NCBI GenBank assembly: GCA_031279305.1 | Contig: JAITIS010000095.1 | Coordinates: 1 to 35,266, forward strand | Reading direction: 5' to 3' | Origin: Candidatus Margulisiibacteriota bacterium | GTDB taxonomy: Bacteria; Margulisbacteria; Termititenacia; Termititenacales; Termititenacaceae | DNA: 35,266 nucleotides | Shown here: piece after piece, positions 25,540 through 33,246 of the stretch | How positions within the stretch are numbered: position 1 is the first letter of the stretch | Layout: every line of letters starts with the position of its first letter | The notes under the pieces: model-generated | Database searches by the model: none | What the model saw: only the letters and a program-made list of their open reading frames with translations | What the model was told of the DNA's origin: nothing | Translations under genes and position numbers: made by a program

Positions 25540-26847
25540 ATGAAACTTTGCGTGATCGGCACCGGCTATGTGGGACTGGTGGACGGCACCTGTTTTGCCG
25601 AAACCGGCAACGAAGTGGTTTGCGTGGACACCAATCAGGCCAAGATCGAAGCGCTGTTAGCCGGACGGCTGCCTATTTACGAGCCGGGGCTGGACGCGCT
25701 GGTCAAAAAAAATACGGAACGCGGACGTTTGTTTTTTTCCACCGATGTCAAAAACGCCGTGCGGAATGCGGAGATCTGCTTCATCTCGGTGGGCACGCCG
25801 CCCGGCGAGGACGGATCGGCGGATCTGCGCTATGTGCTGGCCGCGGCGCGCTCCATCGGGGAAAATCTCAACGGCTACAAAGTCATCGTGGACAAATCCA
25901 CCGTGCCGGTCGGCACCGCGGACAGAGTGCGGGAGACTATCGCCGCGCTGACCAAGCAGCCTTTTGACGTCGTGTCCAATCCGGAGTTTCTCAAAGAAGG
26001 CGCGGCGGTGGAAGATTTCCTCAAGCCTGACCGCATAATCATCGGCGCGGACAGCGACCGGGCTTTTGCCCTGCTAGAAAAACTTTACGCGCCGTTTGTG
26101 CGGATCAACGCGGCGATCATCAGGATGTCTGCCCGTTCGGCGGAAATGACCAAATACGCAGCCAACGCGATGTTAGCCACGCGCATTTCTTTTATGAATG
26201 ATCTGGCCAATCTCTGCGAGCTGGTGGACGCCGACATCGATATGGTGCGCCGGGGGCTGGGGTCTGATTCGCGCATAGGCAAAAGATTTTTATTCCCCGG
26301 CATCGGCTACGGCGGCTCGTGTTTTCCCAAAGACGTCAAGGCTATCATCCGCACGGCCGCAGAAAATAATTACCGGCTGGAGCTTTTGCAGGCGGTGGAA
26401 AACGTCAATGAGCGGCAGAGGCAGGCGCTGGTTAAAAAAATCAAACAGCATTACGGCGATGGGCTGTCCGGCAAAAAATTCGCGGTGTGGGGGCTAGCTT
26501 TCAAGCCGCAGACTGACGATGTGCGCGAGGCGCCGGCCGTCAGTATTATCCGGGAGCTGCTAAAAGCCGGCGCGCGCATCAGCGCCAGCGATCCAGAAGC
26601 GCTGGAGGAGTCCCGCAAAATTTTTGGCGAAAAGATCGAGTATCAGGCCGATAACTACGCCGCGCTCAACGGCGCGGACGCCCTGCTGATCCTCACCGAA
26701 TGGCGGGAATACCGCGAGCCGGATTTCACGCGCCTCAAAAAAGAATTAAAAACCCCGCTCATCTTTGACGGGCGGAATATTTACAGCCCGGCGCTGATGC
26801 GGGAGCAGGGATTTGCTTATTATTCTATAGGCCGGAAAAAAGTTTAA
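25540..26847 (+). CDS. ugd: UDP-glucose 6-dehydrogenase
   Basis: A 435-residue enzyme that oxidises UDP-glucose to UDP-glucuronate with two NAD+. The NAD-binding start is KLCVIGTGYVGLVDGTCFAE, the substrate region SNPEFLKEGAAVEDFLKPD, and the catalytic Cys lies in GYGGSCFPKDVKAI. The C-terminal domain has WGLAFKPQTDDVREAPA. The product feeds capsule, LPS core or exopolysaccharide sugars, which fits the envelope theme, but no glycosyltransferase cluster is here. Its start has no ribosome site, and a -10 lies nine bases away. Confidence 0.95.
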   Translation: MKLCVIGTGYVGLVDGTCFAETGNEVVCVDTNQAKIEALLAGRLPIYEPGLDALVKKNTERGRLFFSTDVKNAVRNAEICFISVGTPPGEDGSADLRYVLAAARSIGENLNGYKVIVDKSTVPVGTADRVRETIAALTKQPFDVVSNPEFLKEGAAVEDFLKPDRIIIGADSDRAFALLEKLYAPFVRINAAIIRMSARSAEMTKYAANAMLATRISFMNDLANLCELVDADIDMVRRGLGSDSRIGKRFLFPGIGYGGSCFPKDVKAIIRTAAENNYRLELLQAVENVNERQRQALVKKIKQHYGDGLSGKKFAVWGLAFKPQTDDVREAPAVSIIRELLKAGARISASDPEALEESRKIFGEKIEYQADNYAALNGADALLILTEWREYREPDFTRLKKELKTPLIFDGRNIYSPALMREQGFAYYSIGRKKV

Positions 26848-26876
26848 TAGTCAAACCCGGCAAAATCATCTAAAAT
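26848..26876 (+). promoter_or_regulatory. tRNA-Glu promoter
   Basis: TAGTCA (26848-26853) and TAAAAT (26871-26876) are 17 bases apart; the expected start near 26883 is about ten bases before the tRNA. It begins directly after the ugd stop. Confidence 0.5.
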
Positions 26877-26892
26877 ATTTTTCCAATGGCGC

Positions 26893-26967
26893 GGCCTCAT
26901 CGTCTAATGGTCAGGACACGAGATTCTCAATCTCGCAATAGGGGTTCGATTCCCCTTGAGGCTGCCA
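26893..26967 (+). tRNA. tRNA-Glu (anticodon CTC)
   Basis: Seven-base acceptor stem GGCCTCA with TGAGGCT (first pair G-T), anticodon stem CGAGA/TCTCG around the loop TTCTCAA, giving CTC, and T-arm AGGGG TTCGATT CCCCT. The discriminator is G and CCA is encoded at 26965-26967. Total 75 bases. It reads GAG codons. Confidence 0.95.
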
Positions 26968-26970
26968 CCG

Positions 26971-26991
26971 CGTGAAACAAATTGTTTCACG
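26971..26991. repeat. 21-bp palindrome after tRNA-Glu
   Basis: CGTGAAACAA, one centre base, then TTGTTTCACG. It lies between the tRNA 3' end and the end of the convergent hsdS half. No T run follows on either strand, so it is a poor terminator by itself. ACCGCG (26967-26972) and CGCGGT (26998-27003) form a wider pair around it. Confidence 0.5.
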
Positions 26992-27002
26992 GATAATCGC
27001 GG

Positions 27003-27578
27003 TTAATACCAGCTCTCCTCCAGCACATTTGTGATCTTCTGTTTCATTATGGCGATCAGCTGCCGGCCGGCGTTTATAATCTCCCGCTCTTTTGCGGCGG
27101 CGGCGGCGAGTTTCCGCTGTATCTCCAGCGCGGGGAGAGGAATTTTTATCCGAGCAATTCTGGCCAGGGCTAATTTAGGAATGCCGGCGCCTTTGGCAAA
27201 ACTTTTGATTTGCTCCTGACTGTCCGTATTCTGCAGAATATATGCCAAAAAATTTTTATCTAGCGCGGCCTTATTTTTAATAACCAATTTGGCGGCGTTT
27301 TCCGTCAAAGATTTTCCATCTAATTCCCGCGGCACGGTGCCCGTCACGCCAATTGTTCCCGCTATAGACATATAGACATCTTCTTGCGAAATAGTATATT
27401 TTCGGATCCGCGCAAAAACATCCCCGGAAATATATTTCACTTTCGACAAATTGATTGTTCCATTCATAAAATCAACAACCCTAATATACGGGTATTCCGT
27501 GACCACGCCTGAAAATGTTTTGCCTCGGGGAATTCTTTTGCCGCCCTTAATTTCGCAAATCTCGCCTAATTCCACCAA
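27003..27578 (-). CDS. hsdS: Type I restriction specificity half-subunit (second TRD), out of frame with the fusion
   Basis: This 191-residue frame is one HsdS target-recognition domain plus a C-terminal helical conserved region (about residues 145-191). It opens VELGEICEIKGGKRIPRG, a typical TRD start, and ends with a long helix that would pair with the one in the first half. The start TTG (27578) has no Shine-Dalgarno and lies 11 bases after the stop of the hsdM-hsdS fusion. The frame is open upstream through the AG tract, and joins that gene if the tract is 9 or 12 units. So this is best seen as the detached second half of HsdS rather than an independent gene. Confidence 0.85.
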   Translation of the reverse strand: MVELGEICEIKGGKRIPRGKTFSGVVTEYPYIRVVDFMNGTINLSKVKYISGDVFARIRKYTISQEDVYMSIAGTIGVTGTVPRELDGKSLTENAAKLVIKNKAALDKNFLAYILQNTDSQEQIKSFAKGAGIPKLALARIARIKIPLPALEIQRKLAAAAAKEREIINAGRQLIAIMKQKITNVLEESWY

Positions 27579-27589
27579 GCGCGCATTGT

Positions 27590-29497
27590 TTAATTTTCTA
27601 AGGCTGTAACCAAACCTCTCTCTCTCTCTCTCTCTAAATTTTTGATAATTTCTCTGGCGTGGTTGATGGCCTGTTGTTTGGCTTCAATCTGGCTCACAAT
27701 TTCTCCCTGCGCCTCCAGCGGCGGCCGCGGGATTTTGATTTTTAGCAGATCTTTGCCGAGCAAATGAATGATGTTGGTGCCTCTGGCGTAAGCGGCCAGT
27801 TCTTTTTTTAAGGGGCCGCTTAAAAGATAGGCGAGATAAACCGGATTGATTTTAGCTTTGTCAATTCGGAGAATATTTATATCTCCGCCAATAATCACCC
27901 CGTCCTCCAGCAAAGCGCTGGCGGTGGCGATGCCCAGCGGCCCCGCGGTGGTCGTGCCGGGCACCAGCACATCTCCGCTGACGGAGAGTATCTTGCCGTC
28001 CCGGTCCGTGCGGCTCACCGCCTCCTTGATCACTTGCCCGTACAGCGTGTAAAGCTGGCCGTAATGAACGCATTTATTTCGGCCTTTTTCCCGCAAATCG
28101 CTTTTGGTCAGACCCTGTCCTCGCAAAAGCGCCGCCACTTCTTTTAACTCCACCAACGGCCATTTCTGATTTTTGCGGATTTTCGCCATTTTGTACCGCC
28201 CGCCGGATAAATTATAGTCGCCGGCGGCGGCGATTTTTTCCTGCGGCGCCCAGATGGCCAGCTCGCTTTTTTTCTCCAGCCCCTGCTGCCACGCCGCCAG
28301 CACGGCCAGCGCCTCAGGCAGATCATTTTTTTCTATTTTCCGGCGCTGCGCGCCGAGGTCAAAACCATCATTTTTAATTTCTATAAATAAAATTTTATCC
28401 GTTTTTTTAATAAACTGTTTGTCAAAAAACAGAATGCTGGTCTTCACGCCCGAATACGGCTGAAAAACTCCGGGCGGCAGCGAAACAACAGCCCATAGTC
28501 CGTCCGCGCAGAGTTTTTGGCGGATCTGGGTGTAGGCGCGCTCTGTCTTGAAAACAACGCCCTCCGGCACAATAATACCCGCGCGGCCTCTTAGGCTCAG
28601 GTGTTCCAATATGTAATCCACAAAAAGCACTTCGGAGCGCCGGGCTTGCACGGAAAATCTTTGATGCGGTTTTATGCCGCCTTTGGGCGTCATAAACGGC
28701 GGATTGGCGAGGATCACGGCAAAAGTTTCGTCCCATCTTTGCTCGCTGGTCAGGGTGTCGTACTCGTGGATTTTCGGCTCCGGGAAGCCGTGCAAATACA
28801 TATTGACGAGCGCCAGCCGCACCATATCCGGCGAAATATCATAGCCCGCGAGATTATTCATCAATTTTAATTTTTCGTCCGGGGTAAGCGGCTTGGCTTC
28901 ATTTTGCCTCAAAATATGCTTGTACGCGGAAATCAAAAACCCGGCGGTCCCGCAGGCGGGATCCAGAATTGTCTCATTCTTTTGCGGAGCCACCGCCGCC
29001 ACCATAAAATCAATAATATGCCGGGGCGTGCGGAACTGCCCCGCGTCACCTTGACTGCCGAGGACGGAAAGCAGATATTCAAAAGCATCGCCAAGATCTT
29101 CGCTGTGCTCATAATGAAAGTCGTTAATCTCTTTGAGGAAAAGCGTCAGCGTGCGCGGATCATTGTACGGCAGAAACACGCCTTTGAAAATATCCCGGAA
29201 CAACCGCGGGATGCGCGGATTTTGGGCTATATCCGCGATCGCCCGCACGTAGAGACTCAGACGCTCCGGCCCGGAAAGCCTCCCGTCCAGCAGTCTAGCC
29301 CAAGCGTATTGTTTTCGCTTAGCGGCAAAAAACTGCGCCTTTAAGCCCACTTCCTCATTTTCCCGGTCCATATCATCCATAAATTTATAGATGAGCGCCG
29401 TCGTGATCTGCTCCACCTGAGCTTTGGGATCAGGGACTTTGCCGACGAGAACATCCCGCACCGAGTCAATTTTTCGTTTGGTAAGCTGATCCAGCAT
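27590..29497 (-). CDS. hsdM: Type I methyltransferase-specificity fusion HsdM-HsdS (first TRD), phase-variable end
   Basis: A 635-residue protein. Residues 1-430 are HsdM: helical N-terminal domain, AdoMet motif DPACGTAGF (179-187), catalytic NPPF (265-268) for N6-adenine methylation. Residues about 446-620 form one HsdS target-recognition domain (WPLVELKEVAALLRGQG to KIKIPRPPLEAQGEIVSQIE), then a coiled coil (about 161-190 of the S part) that ends in Arg-Glu repeats made by the AG tract. The last residues, GLVTALEN, are read in a frame that stops at TAA 27590-27592. A Met at 437 could start a separate HsdS. The ATG at 29497 has no ribosome site. The fusion of M and S subunits is uncommon, and its partner half lies next to it. 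Confidence 0.9.
   Translation of the reverse strand: MLDQLTKRKIDSVRDVLVGKVPDPKAQVEQITTALIYKFMDDMDRENEEVGLKAQFFAAKRKQYAWARLLDGRLSGPERLSLYVRAIADIAQNPRIPRLFRDIFKGVFLPYNDPRTLTLFLKEINDFHYEHSEDLGDAFEYLLSVLGSQGDAGQFRTPRHIIDFMVAAVAPQKNETILDPACGTAGFLISAYKHILRQNEAKPLTPDEKLKLMNNLAGYDISPDMVRLALVNMYLHGFPEPKIHEYDTLTSEQRWDETFAVILANPPFMTPKGGIKPHQRFSVQARRSEVLFVDYILEHLSLRGRAGIIVPEGVVFKTERAYTQIRQKLCADGLWAVVSLPPGVFQPYSGVKTSILFFDKQFIKKTDKILFIEIKNDGFDLGAQRRKIEKNDLPEALAVLAAWQQGLEKKSELAIWAPQEKIAAAGDYNLSGGRYKMAKIRKNQKWPLVELKEVAALLRGQGLTKSDLREKGRNKCVHYGQLYTLYGQVIKEAVSRTDRDGKILSVSGDVLVPGTTTAGPLGIATASALLEDGVIIGGDINILRIDKAKINPVYLAYLLSGPLKKELAAYARGTNIIHLLGKDLLKIKIPRPPLEAQGEIVSQIEAKQQAINHAREIIKNLERERERGLVTALEN
27616..27635 (-). 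repeat. (AG)10 simple repeat, candidate phase-variation switch
   Basis: Ten perfect AG units on the coding (minus) strand, in the coiled-coil part of the hsdM-hsdS fusion. Reading the three frames: 10 units give ...Arg-Gly-Leu-Val then TAA; 11 or 8 give Glu-Val-Trp-Leu-Gln-Pro then TAG; 9 or 12 read on through RFGYSLRKLNNAR into the second TRD. Each three units add one Arg-Glu pair, keeping the helix. Confidence 0.85.
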
Positions 29498-29549
29498 AAT
29501 TAAAACATCGCCGTGTTCTTTTTATTTTGCCAAAATGGCAGCCGCTATT

Positions 29550-32057
29550 TTACTCCATATATTGATTAACAGAAACATAATCTTTTACATACTCCGGGAT
29601 AATTTCCCGCCAGCTATCCAGAGCTTTATACTCCGCCATTGTAAAACCGGCAAAGCTGCGGGGAAACCGCCGGTTGTTTATTTCCCGGCGGAAATATTCA
29701 TTGGCCGCGTAGGCTTTCAAATAATTTTTAATATGCGGCACATATTTACTGTCCGGTTTATAGATCGAAATAAACTTTTCACATTCTTCCTCTAGTTTTG
29801 CGTCTTTGGACTTGAACGCGTCAATTAAGCCGAACGCGCGCTCCAAAAATTCGCGCCAAGTGATCCGGCGGTCAAGATTTTCACTGCGGCGTATTTTTTC
29901 CAGATTGAGAAACAACCGCGGCTTATCCTCATATCTGTCCCGCGCAATCCGCACGGCTCTGTCCCATTGCTCGTTTTCCACGGCGGATTTTAGCTCCGCA
30001 TCCTCCCGCAGCTTTGCGCGGGCTTTTTCAAATAATTTGCGGTCAACTTTCATGCCTTCGAGTCCGACCGGCGTCTCCACAAAAGTTTTTATGCTGTCCG
30101 GATCAAATACTTCAATTTCATCAGTCCCTGCGCCGCCAAGCCCGCCGCCGGCTCCTTGCCGCCCGATCGGCAGCGGCAAAATCTCGTCATAATCAAATTT
30201 TTCCTCAAAATACTCGCAATTGGCGAAAAAATCAAAAAACTTAAAATGTTCTTTTTCCGCTCTATGCTTGGCGCCGTCCGCGTCGATGTATTCAAAAGTA
30301 TGCCGGCGCGTACCGCGCCCTTTGATCTGAATAAAATCTGTCGGCGAAAAAACAGGGCGCATCAGCGCCAGATTCAAAATATCCTGACAGTCATAGCCAG
30401 TGGTCATCATTCCGACGGTCACGCACACTCTTGTCCGGCTGGATTTATAGTTTTCCAGAAATCTGGTGCAGCCGTGGAGATTATTATTGGCAAAATTGAG
30501 CGTGAAACGCTGCGCGTCTGGAATGCTGGAGGTGACCTGCACGGCAAAATCCGAATTATATTTGCCGGGCCAGAGCCGGTCTGCTTCTTGATTGAGCGCC
30601 TGCGTTATTTTTGAGGCGTGCCGCTGGCTCACGCAAAACACGATGCTTTTGCCGATCTCTCCGCTCAGCGGATCGGCGAGGGCGTTTTTCATAAATACTT
30701 GGCAAAAGACACGATTGGTTTTTTCGGAAAAGAATCTCTTTTCAAAATCCCGCTGAAAAAATGTCTCCTCATTTTCTTCGCCGTCGACGTTTGCCGTCGT
30801 CACGGCATAGCCTTTTTGCGAAAGAAGATCCGCGGTAATATCGGTCCGCGCGTCAGAAACAATCGGATTGATCAGATATCCTTCGCGCACCCCGTCCAGC
30901 AAACTAAAACGGAAAGTCGGCTCGCTGTTTTTACAGCCAAAAGTCACGTAAGTATCCAAAAGCTGCCGGCGTTCCCAAGCGCGCGGGTCATTCTGGGAAA
31001 TCCGCCGCGGGTCAATATTTTTCAGATAATCTTTGGGAGTCGCGGTCAAACCTAATTTATAGCCAATAAAATACTCAAAAACCGCCCGCGAGTTTCCGCC
31101 AATCGCGCGGTGGGACTCGTCGGCAATGAGCAAATCGAAATCCGTCGGCGCAAAAAGTTTTTTGTATTTATCCTGCGCTGTAAAACTCTGCACCGTCGAC
31201 ACAACAATCTCCGCTTTTTTCCAGTCGTCGCGGTTTTGTTTGTAGATCACCGCGGCAAAATCATTGCTCAAATAGCAATCAAGGTTTTTGCGAGCCTGCG
31301 TCTCCAGCTCCAGACGGTCTACCAAAAACAAAATCCTTTTGGCATTGCCAGTCCGCAGAAATAATTTAATAACCGCCGCGGAAATAAGCGTCTTGCCTGT
31401 GCCTGTGGCCATTTCAAAAAGGAAACGGTCATTTCCCGCCGCGGCGGCTTCTTGCAAAGCGCGAACCGCCCTAAGCTGGTAAGGGCGCAAAATCCGCAGA
31501 TTTTCCGCCCAGAGATACCGCGCCCTTGTCGCTTTGTCTCTGTAGCGAGGATCATCCTGAAAATGCGGCTTTTGGGTCAAAGCGATATAGTCCGCTTCAA
31601 CTTTTTCCGCGGCCAGACGCTTGTTGTCGGGCTTAAATTCCCGGCGGTGTTTTAAGGACTCCTGTGAGGGAAATTTGGCAATGACTTCCGGGTTGCCCCG
31701 CGCCAAATCCCAAAAGTAGTGCAGATTGCCATTGGACAGAAGCACAAAGCGAGCCTTTGCAGCGCTGGCGTATTTCCTCGCCTGTTCTTTGCCGTCGAGA
31801 GGATCCTTATCCTCTCTCTTGGCCTCCAAAACCACCAGCGGAAATCCCTGCTCATCCAGCAGGAGAAAATCGACAAACCCGTTTTTTGCCGACTCAAAAT
31901 CTTTGCCGAGAGCGGCAATGTCCTTTTGCGCGAGTTTCACGGCTTGTTCCAGCGCGATATTGGCCTGCCCCGCGCTATCGTCAAAAAACCGCCAGCCCGC
32001 TTCTTCAAGAAGTTTGTTTATTTTTATCCGCGCGCCGGCTTCTTTAGAATCCACCAT
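29550..32057 (-). CDS. hsdR: Type I restriction enzyme R subunit HsdR
   Basis: An 835-residue motor-nuclease subunit. The nuclease domain has Asp63 (GFVDFLLLDEQG) and Glu78-Ala-Lys80 (VVLEAKRE), the PD-(D/E)xK pattern. The helicase domain has Walker A MATGTGKT (216-223), DESH (313-316), GLTATP and GRGTRR. The C-terminal helical region binds the methylase. It reads first in the operon, ahead of hsdM-hsdS, with 52 bases between. The start ATG has no ribosome site but an extended -10 lies seven bases upstream. A glycine-rich insertion (about residues 625-640, with PLPIGRQGAGGGLGGAG) is encoded by a palindromic DNA segment. Confidence 0.93.
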   Translation of the reverse strand: MVDSKEAGARIKINKLLEEAGWRFFDDSAGQANIALEQAVKLAQKDIAALGKDFESAKNGFVDFLLLDEQGFPLVVLEAKREDKDPLDGKEQARKYASAAKARFVLLSNGNLHYFWDLARGNPEVIAKFPSQESLKHRREFKPDNKRLAAEKVEADYIALTQKPHFQDDPRYRDKATRARYLWAENLRILRPYQLRAVRALQEAAAAGNDRFLFEMATGTGKTLISAAVIKLFLRTGNAKRILFLVDRLELETQARKNLDCYLSNDFAAVIYKQNRDDWKKAEIVVSTVQSFTAQDKYKKLFAPTDFDLLIADESHRAIGGNSRAVFEYFIGYKLGLTATPKDYLKNIDPRRISQNDPRAWERRQLLDTYVTFGCKNSEPTFRFSLLDGVREGYLINPIVSDARTDITADLLSQKGYAVTTANVDGEENEETFFQRDFEKRFFSEKTNRVFCQVFMKNALADPLSGEIGKSIVFCVSQRHASKITQALNQEADRLWPGKYNSDFAVQVTSSIPDAQRFTLNFANNNLHGCTRFLENYKSSRTRVCVTVGMMTTGYDCQDILNLALMRPVFSPTDFIQIKGRGTRRHTFEYIDADGAKHRAEKEHFKFFDFFANCEYFEEKFDYDEILPLPIGRQGAGGGLGGAGTDEIEVFDPDSIKTFVETPVGLEGMKVDRKLFEKARAKLREDAELKSAVENEQWDRAVRIARDRYEDKPRLFLNLEKIRRSENLDRRITWREFLERAFGLIDAFKSKDAKLEEECEKFISIYKPDSKYVPHIKNYLKAYAANEYFRREINNRRFPRSFAGFTMAEYKALDSWREIIPEYVKDYVSVNQYME
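30156..30179. repeat. Palindromic segment inside hsdR
   Basis: TTGCCGC (30156-30162) and GCGGCAA (30173-30179) flank a central CCGATCGG. It keeps the frame and encodes LPLPIGRQ in a Gly-rich linker of HsdR. This may be a protein-coding palindromic insertion of the kind known from some bacteria. Confidence 0.45.
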
Positions 32058-32063
32058 AATTTT

Positions 32064-32072
32064 GTTTTAGCA
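32064..32072 (-). promoter_or_regulatory. Extended -10 near the hsdR start
   Basis: Minus-strand TGC then TAAAAC, ending seven bases before the hsdR ATG. If used, the transcript would begin at or next to the start codon. Read-through from tRNA-Ser is the alternative. Confidence 0.3.
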
Positions 32073-32089
32073 GGACAATCAATACAGAG

Positions 32090-32174
32090 CGGAGAGGGCG
32101 AGATTCGAACTCGCGGTGGCTTGCGCCACACAACATTTCCAATGTTGCACCATCGGCCACTCGGACACCTCTCC
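32090..32174 (-). tRNA. tRNA-Ser (anticodon GGA)
   Basis: Acceptor stem GGAGAGG with CCTCTCC, anticodon stem CAACA/TGTTG around loop TTGGAAA (anticodon GGA, reading UCC/UCU), the long class II variable arm (TGTGGCGCAAGCCAC) and T-loop GTTCGAATC. The discriminator is G; CCA is not encoded, unlike in the tRNA-Glu here. Total 85 bases. Confidence 0.95.
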
Positions 32175-32186
32175 GCAAAGATAAAT

Positions 32187-32215
32187 ATTTTAAGCGAAAA
32201 CAGCCGGTAAATAAA
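32187..32215 (-). promoter_or_regulatory. Possible tRNA-Ser promoter
   Basis: On the minus strand TTTATT (32215-32210) and TAAAAT (32192-32187) are 17 bases apart, and the start would be about six bases before the tRNA. The -35 match is poor. Confidence 0.35.
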
Positions 32216-32230
32216 GCCGGCGCAGAGAGG

Positions 32231-32263
32231 TAAAAAAGAAGCCGCCGGGCAGAGGGCGGCTTC
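32231..32263 (-). terminator. Strong Rho-independent terminator of the sigma factor gene
   Basis: On the minus strand GAAGCCGCC (32263-32255), an eight-base loop, its complement GGCGGCTTC (32246-32238), then TTTTTT (32237-32232). The stem is nine to ten base pairs. It ends 27 bases after the sigma factor stop, and separates that gene from tRNA-Ser. Confidence 0.85.
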
Positions 32264-32289
32264 TGCGCAAATTGATGTCCTCCCCTCGA

Positions 32290-33081
32290 TTACATCAAAG
32301 CCAGAGCTACTTTGCGGCAGGCGCTTTTGATTATCCGCGAGACCTGCGCCTGCGTGATTCTAAAACGCGCGGCGATCTGATCTTGGCTGAATTCCCGGAA
32401 AAAATGATATTTCAAAATCAACTGGTCGCGCGGACTGAGCAGATACAGGGCTTCGTGCAGGCCTTCGCGTTCCAGCATATTGTCCGTAAAACCATCGCAG
32501 CCGATGACCTCCTCCAGCCGGACAAAAGCCTCTTTGCCGTTGTTGTTCTTGACCGGCGCGTCCAGCGAGGCCAGATAATGGGCGTTGACCGTCTGGGTGA
32601 TTTTGTCCAGCGCTTTCTTTTTAAGCTTAAAACGGCGGGCGATCTCGGCGCGGGAGGCTTCGCGTCCGTGTTTATACAAAAACTCCTCGCGGTATTTCTG
32701 GATGCGCGCGTTAAGCTCCACGCATTTGCGCGAGACGCGGATGCCGTAACAATTGTCCCGGATAAAATGCTTCAGCTCGCCGTCGATAGTCGGTATCGCA
32801 TAGCAAGACAGTTTTCCGCGGCGCGCGGGATTGTATTTGCGCACAGCTTTGATCAGGCCGACCGCCGCCACCTGCACCAGATCTTGAATATCCACGTCCC
32901 GGCGCATATATTTTTTGGCCATATAGACCGCCAGCGGAAAATTTTCCTCGACGATTCGCCGTTTCTCGATATTCAGCTGAGTTTTCAAACTGCCGTTTAT
33001 CAGTTTCGCGATAATCTTTTTGTGAATACTTTTGAGTTCCAGAATATCCCTGTGTTTTTTGGTCTTGAGCGCTGCCGCCAT
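32290..33081 (-). CDS. RNA polymerase sigma-70 family factor, SigB/SigF/SigG-like
   Basis: A 263-residue alternative sigma factor. Region 2 is seen in VEENFPLAVYMAKKYM and DLVQVAAVGLIKAVRKYNP then SCYAIPTIDGELKHFIRDN; region 3 about residues 130-175 (REASRAEIARRFKLKK); region 4 about residues 210-260, ending ALYLLSPRDQLILKYHFF and TQAQVSRIIKSACRK. This layout is that of group 3 stress, motility or sporulation factors such as SigB/SigF/SigG. No anti-sigma factor lies beside it. ATG 33081 has GGGAGG eight bases away. The leader can fold into a hairpin that contains the ATG edge. Confidence 0.9.
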   Translation of the reverse strand: MAAALKTKKHRDILELKSIHKKIIAKLINGSLKTQLNIEKRRIVEENFPLAVYMAKKYMRRDVDIQDLVQVAAVGLIKAVRKYNPARRGKLSCYAIPTIDGELKHFIRDNCYGIRVSRKCVELNARIQKYREEFLYKHGREASRAEIARRFKLKKKALDKITQTVNAHYLASLDAPVKNNNGKEAFVRLEEVIGCDGFTDNMLEREGLHEALYLLSPRDQLILKYHFFREFSQDQIAARFRITQAQVSRIIKSACRKVALALM

Positions 33082-33119
33082 TTGTCTGCCTCCCTCTGAT
33101 GTACAGGTTTACAGACAAA
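33081..33119 (-). promoter_or_regulatory. Inverted repeat in the sigma factor leader, enclosing the ribosome site
   Basis: TTTGTCTG (33081-33088 on the plus strand) is the exact complement of CAGACAAA (33112-33119). In the mRNA the stem takes in the first base of the start codon and brackets GGGAGG in the loop. It could tune translation, for example by temperature or a ligand. Confidence 0.4.
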
Positions 33120-33169
33120 ATAAGACAGTTTTTGCGCCAACTCATATTTTTAGCGTATTCACAGCAAAA

Positions 33170-33175
33170 ATTATA
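33170..33175 (-). promoter_or_regulatory. Possible -10 of the sigma factor gene
   Basis: Perfect TATAAT on the minus strand, giving a leader of about 80 bases before ATG 33081. The -35 is not convincing. A second dyad, TGTGTT (33204-33209) with AACACA (33218-33223), lies upstream and could bind a regulator. Confidence 0.4.
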
Positions 33176-33246
33176 AAATCTGGCTGTTTTTATGGACACT
33201 TCTTGTGTTCAAGATTAAACACAGGTGCAGGCGTGTAAAGGAATAG

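Noticed and set aside
26971-26991. A ParB binding site
   Set aside because: The half-sites are in reversed order compared with parS and separated by three bases.
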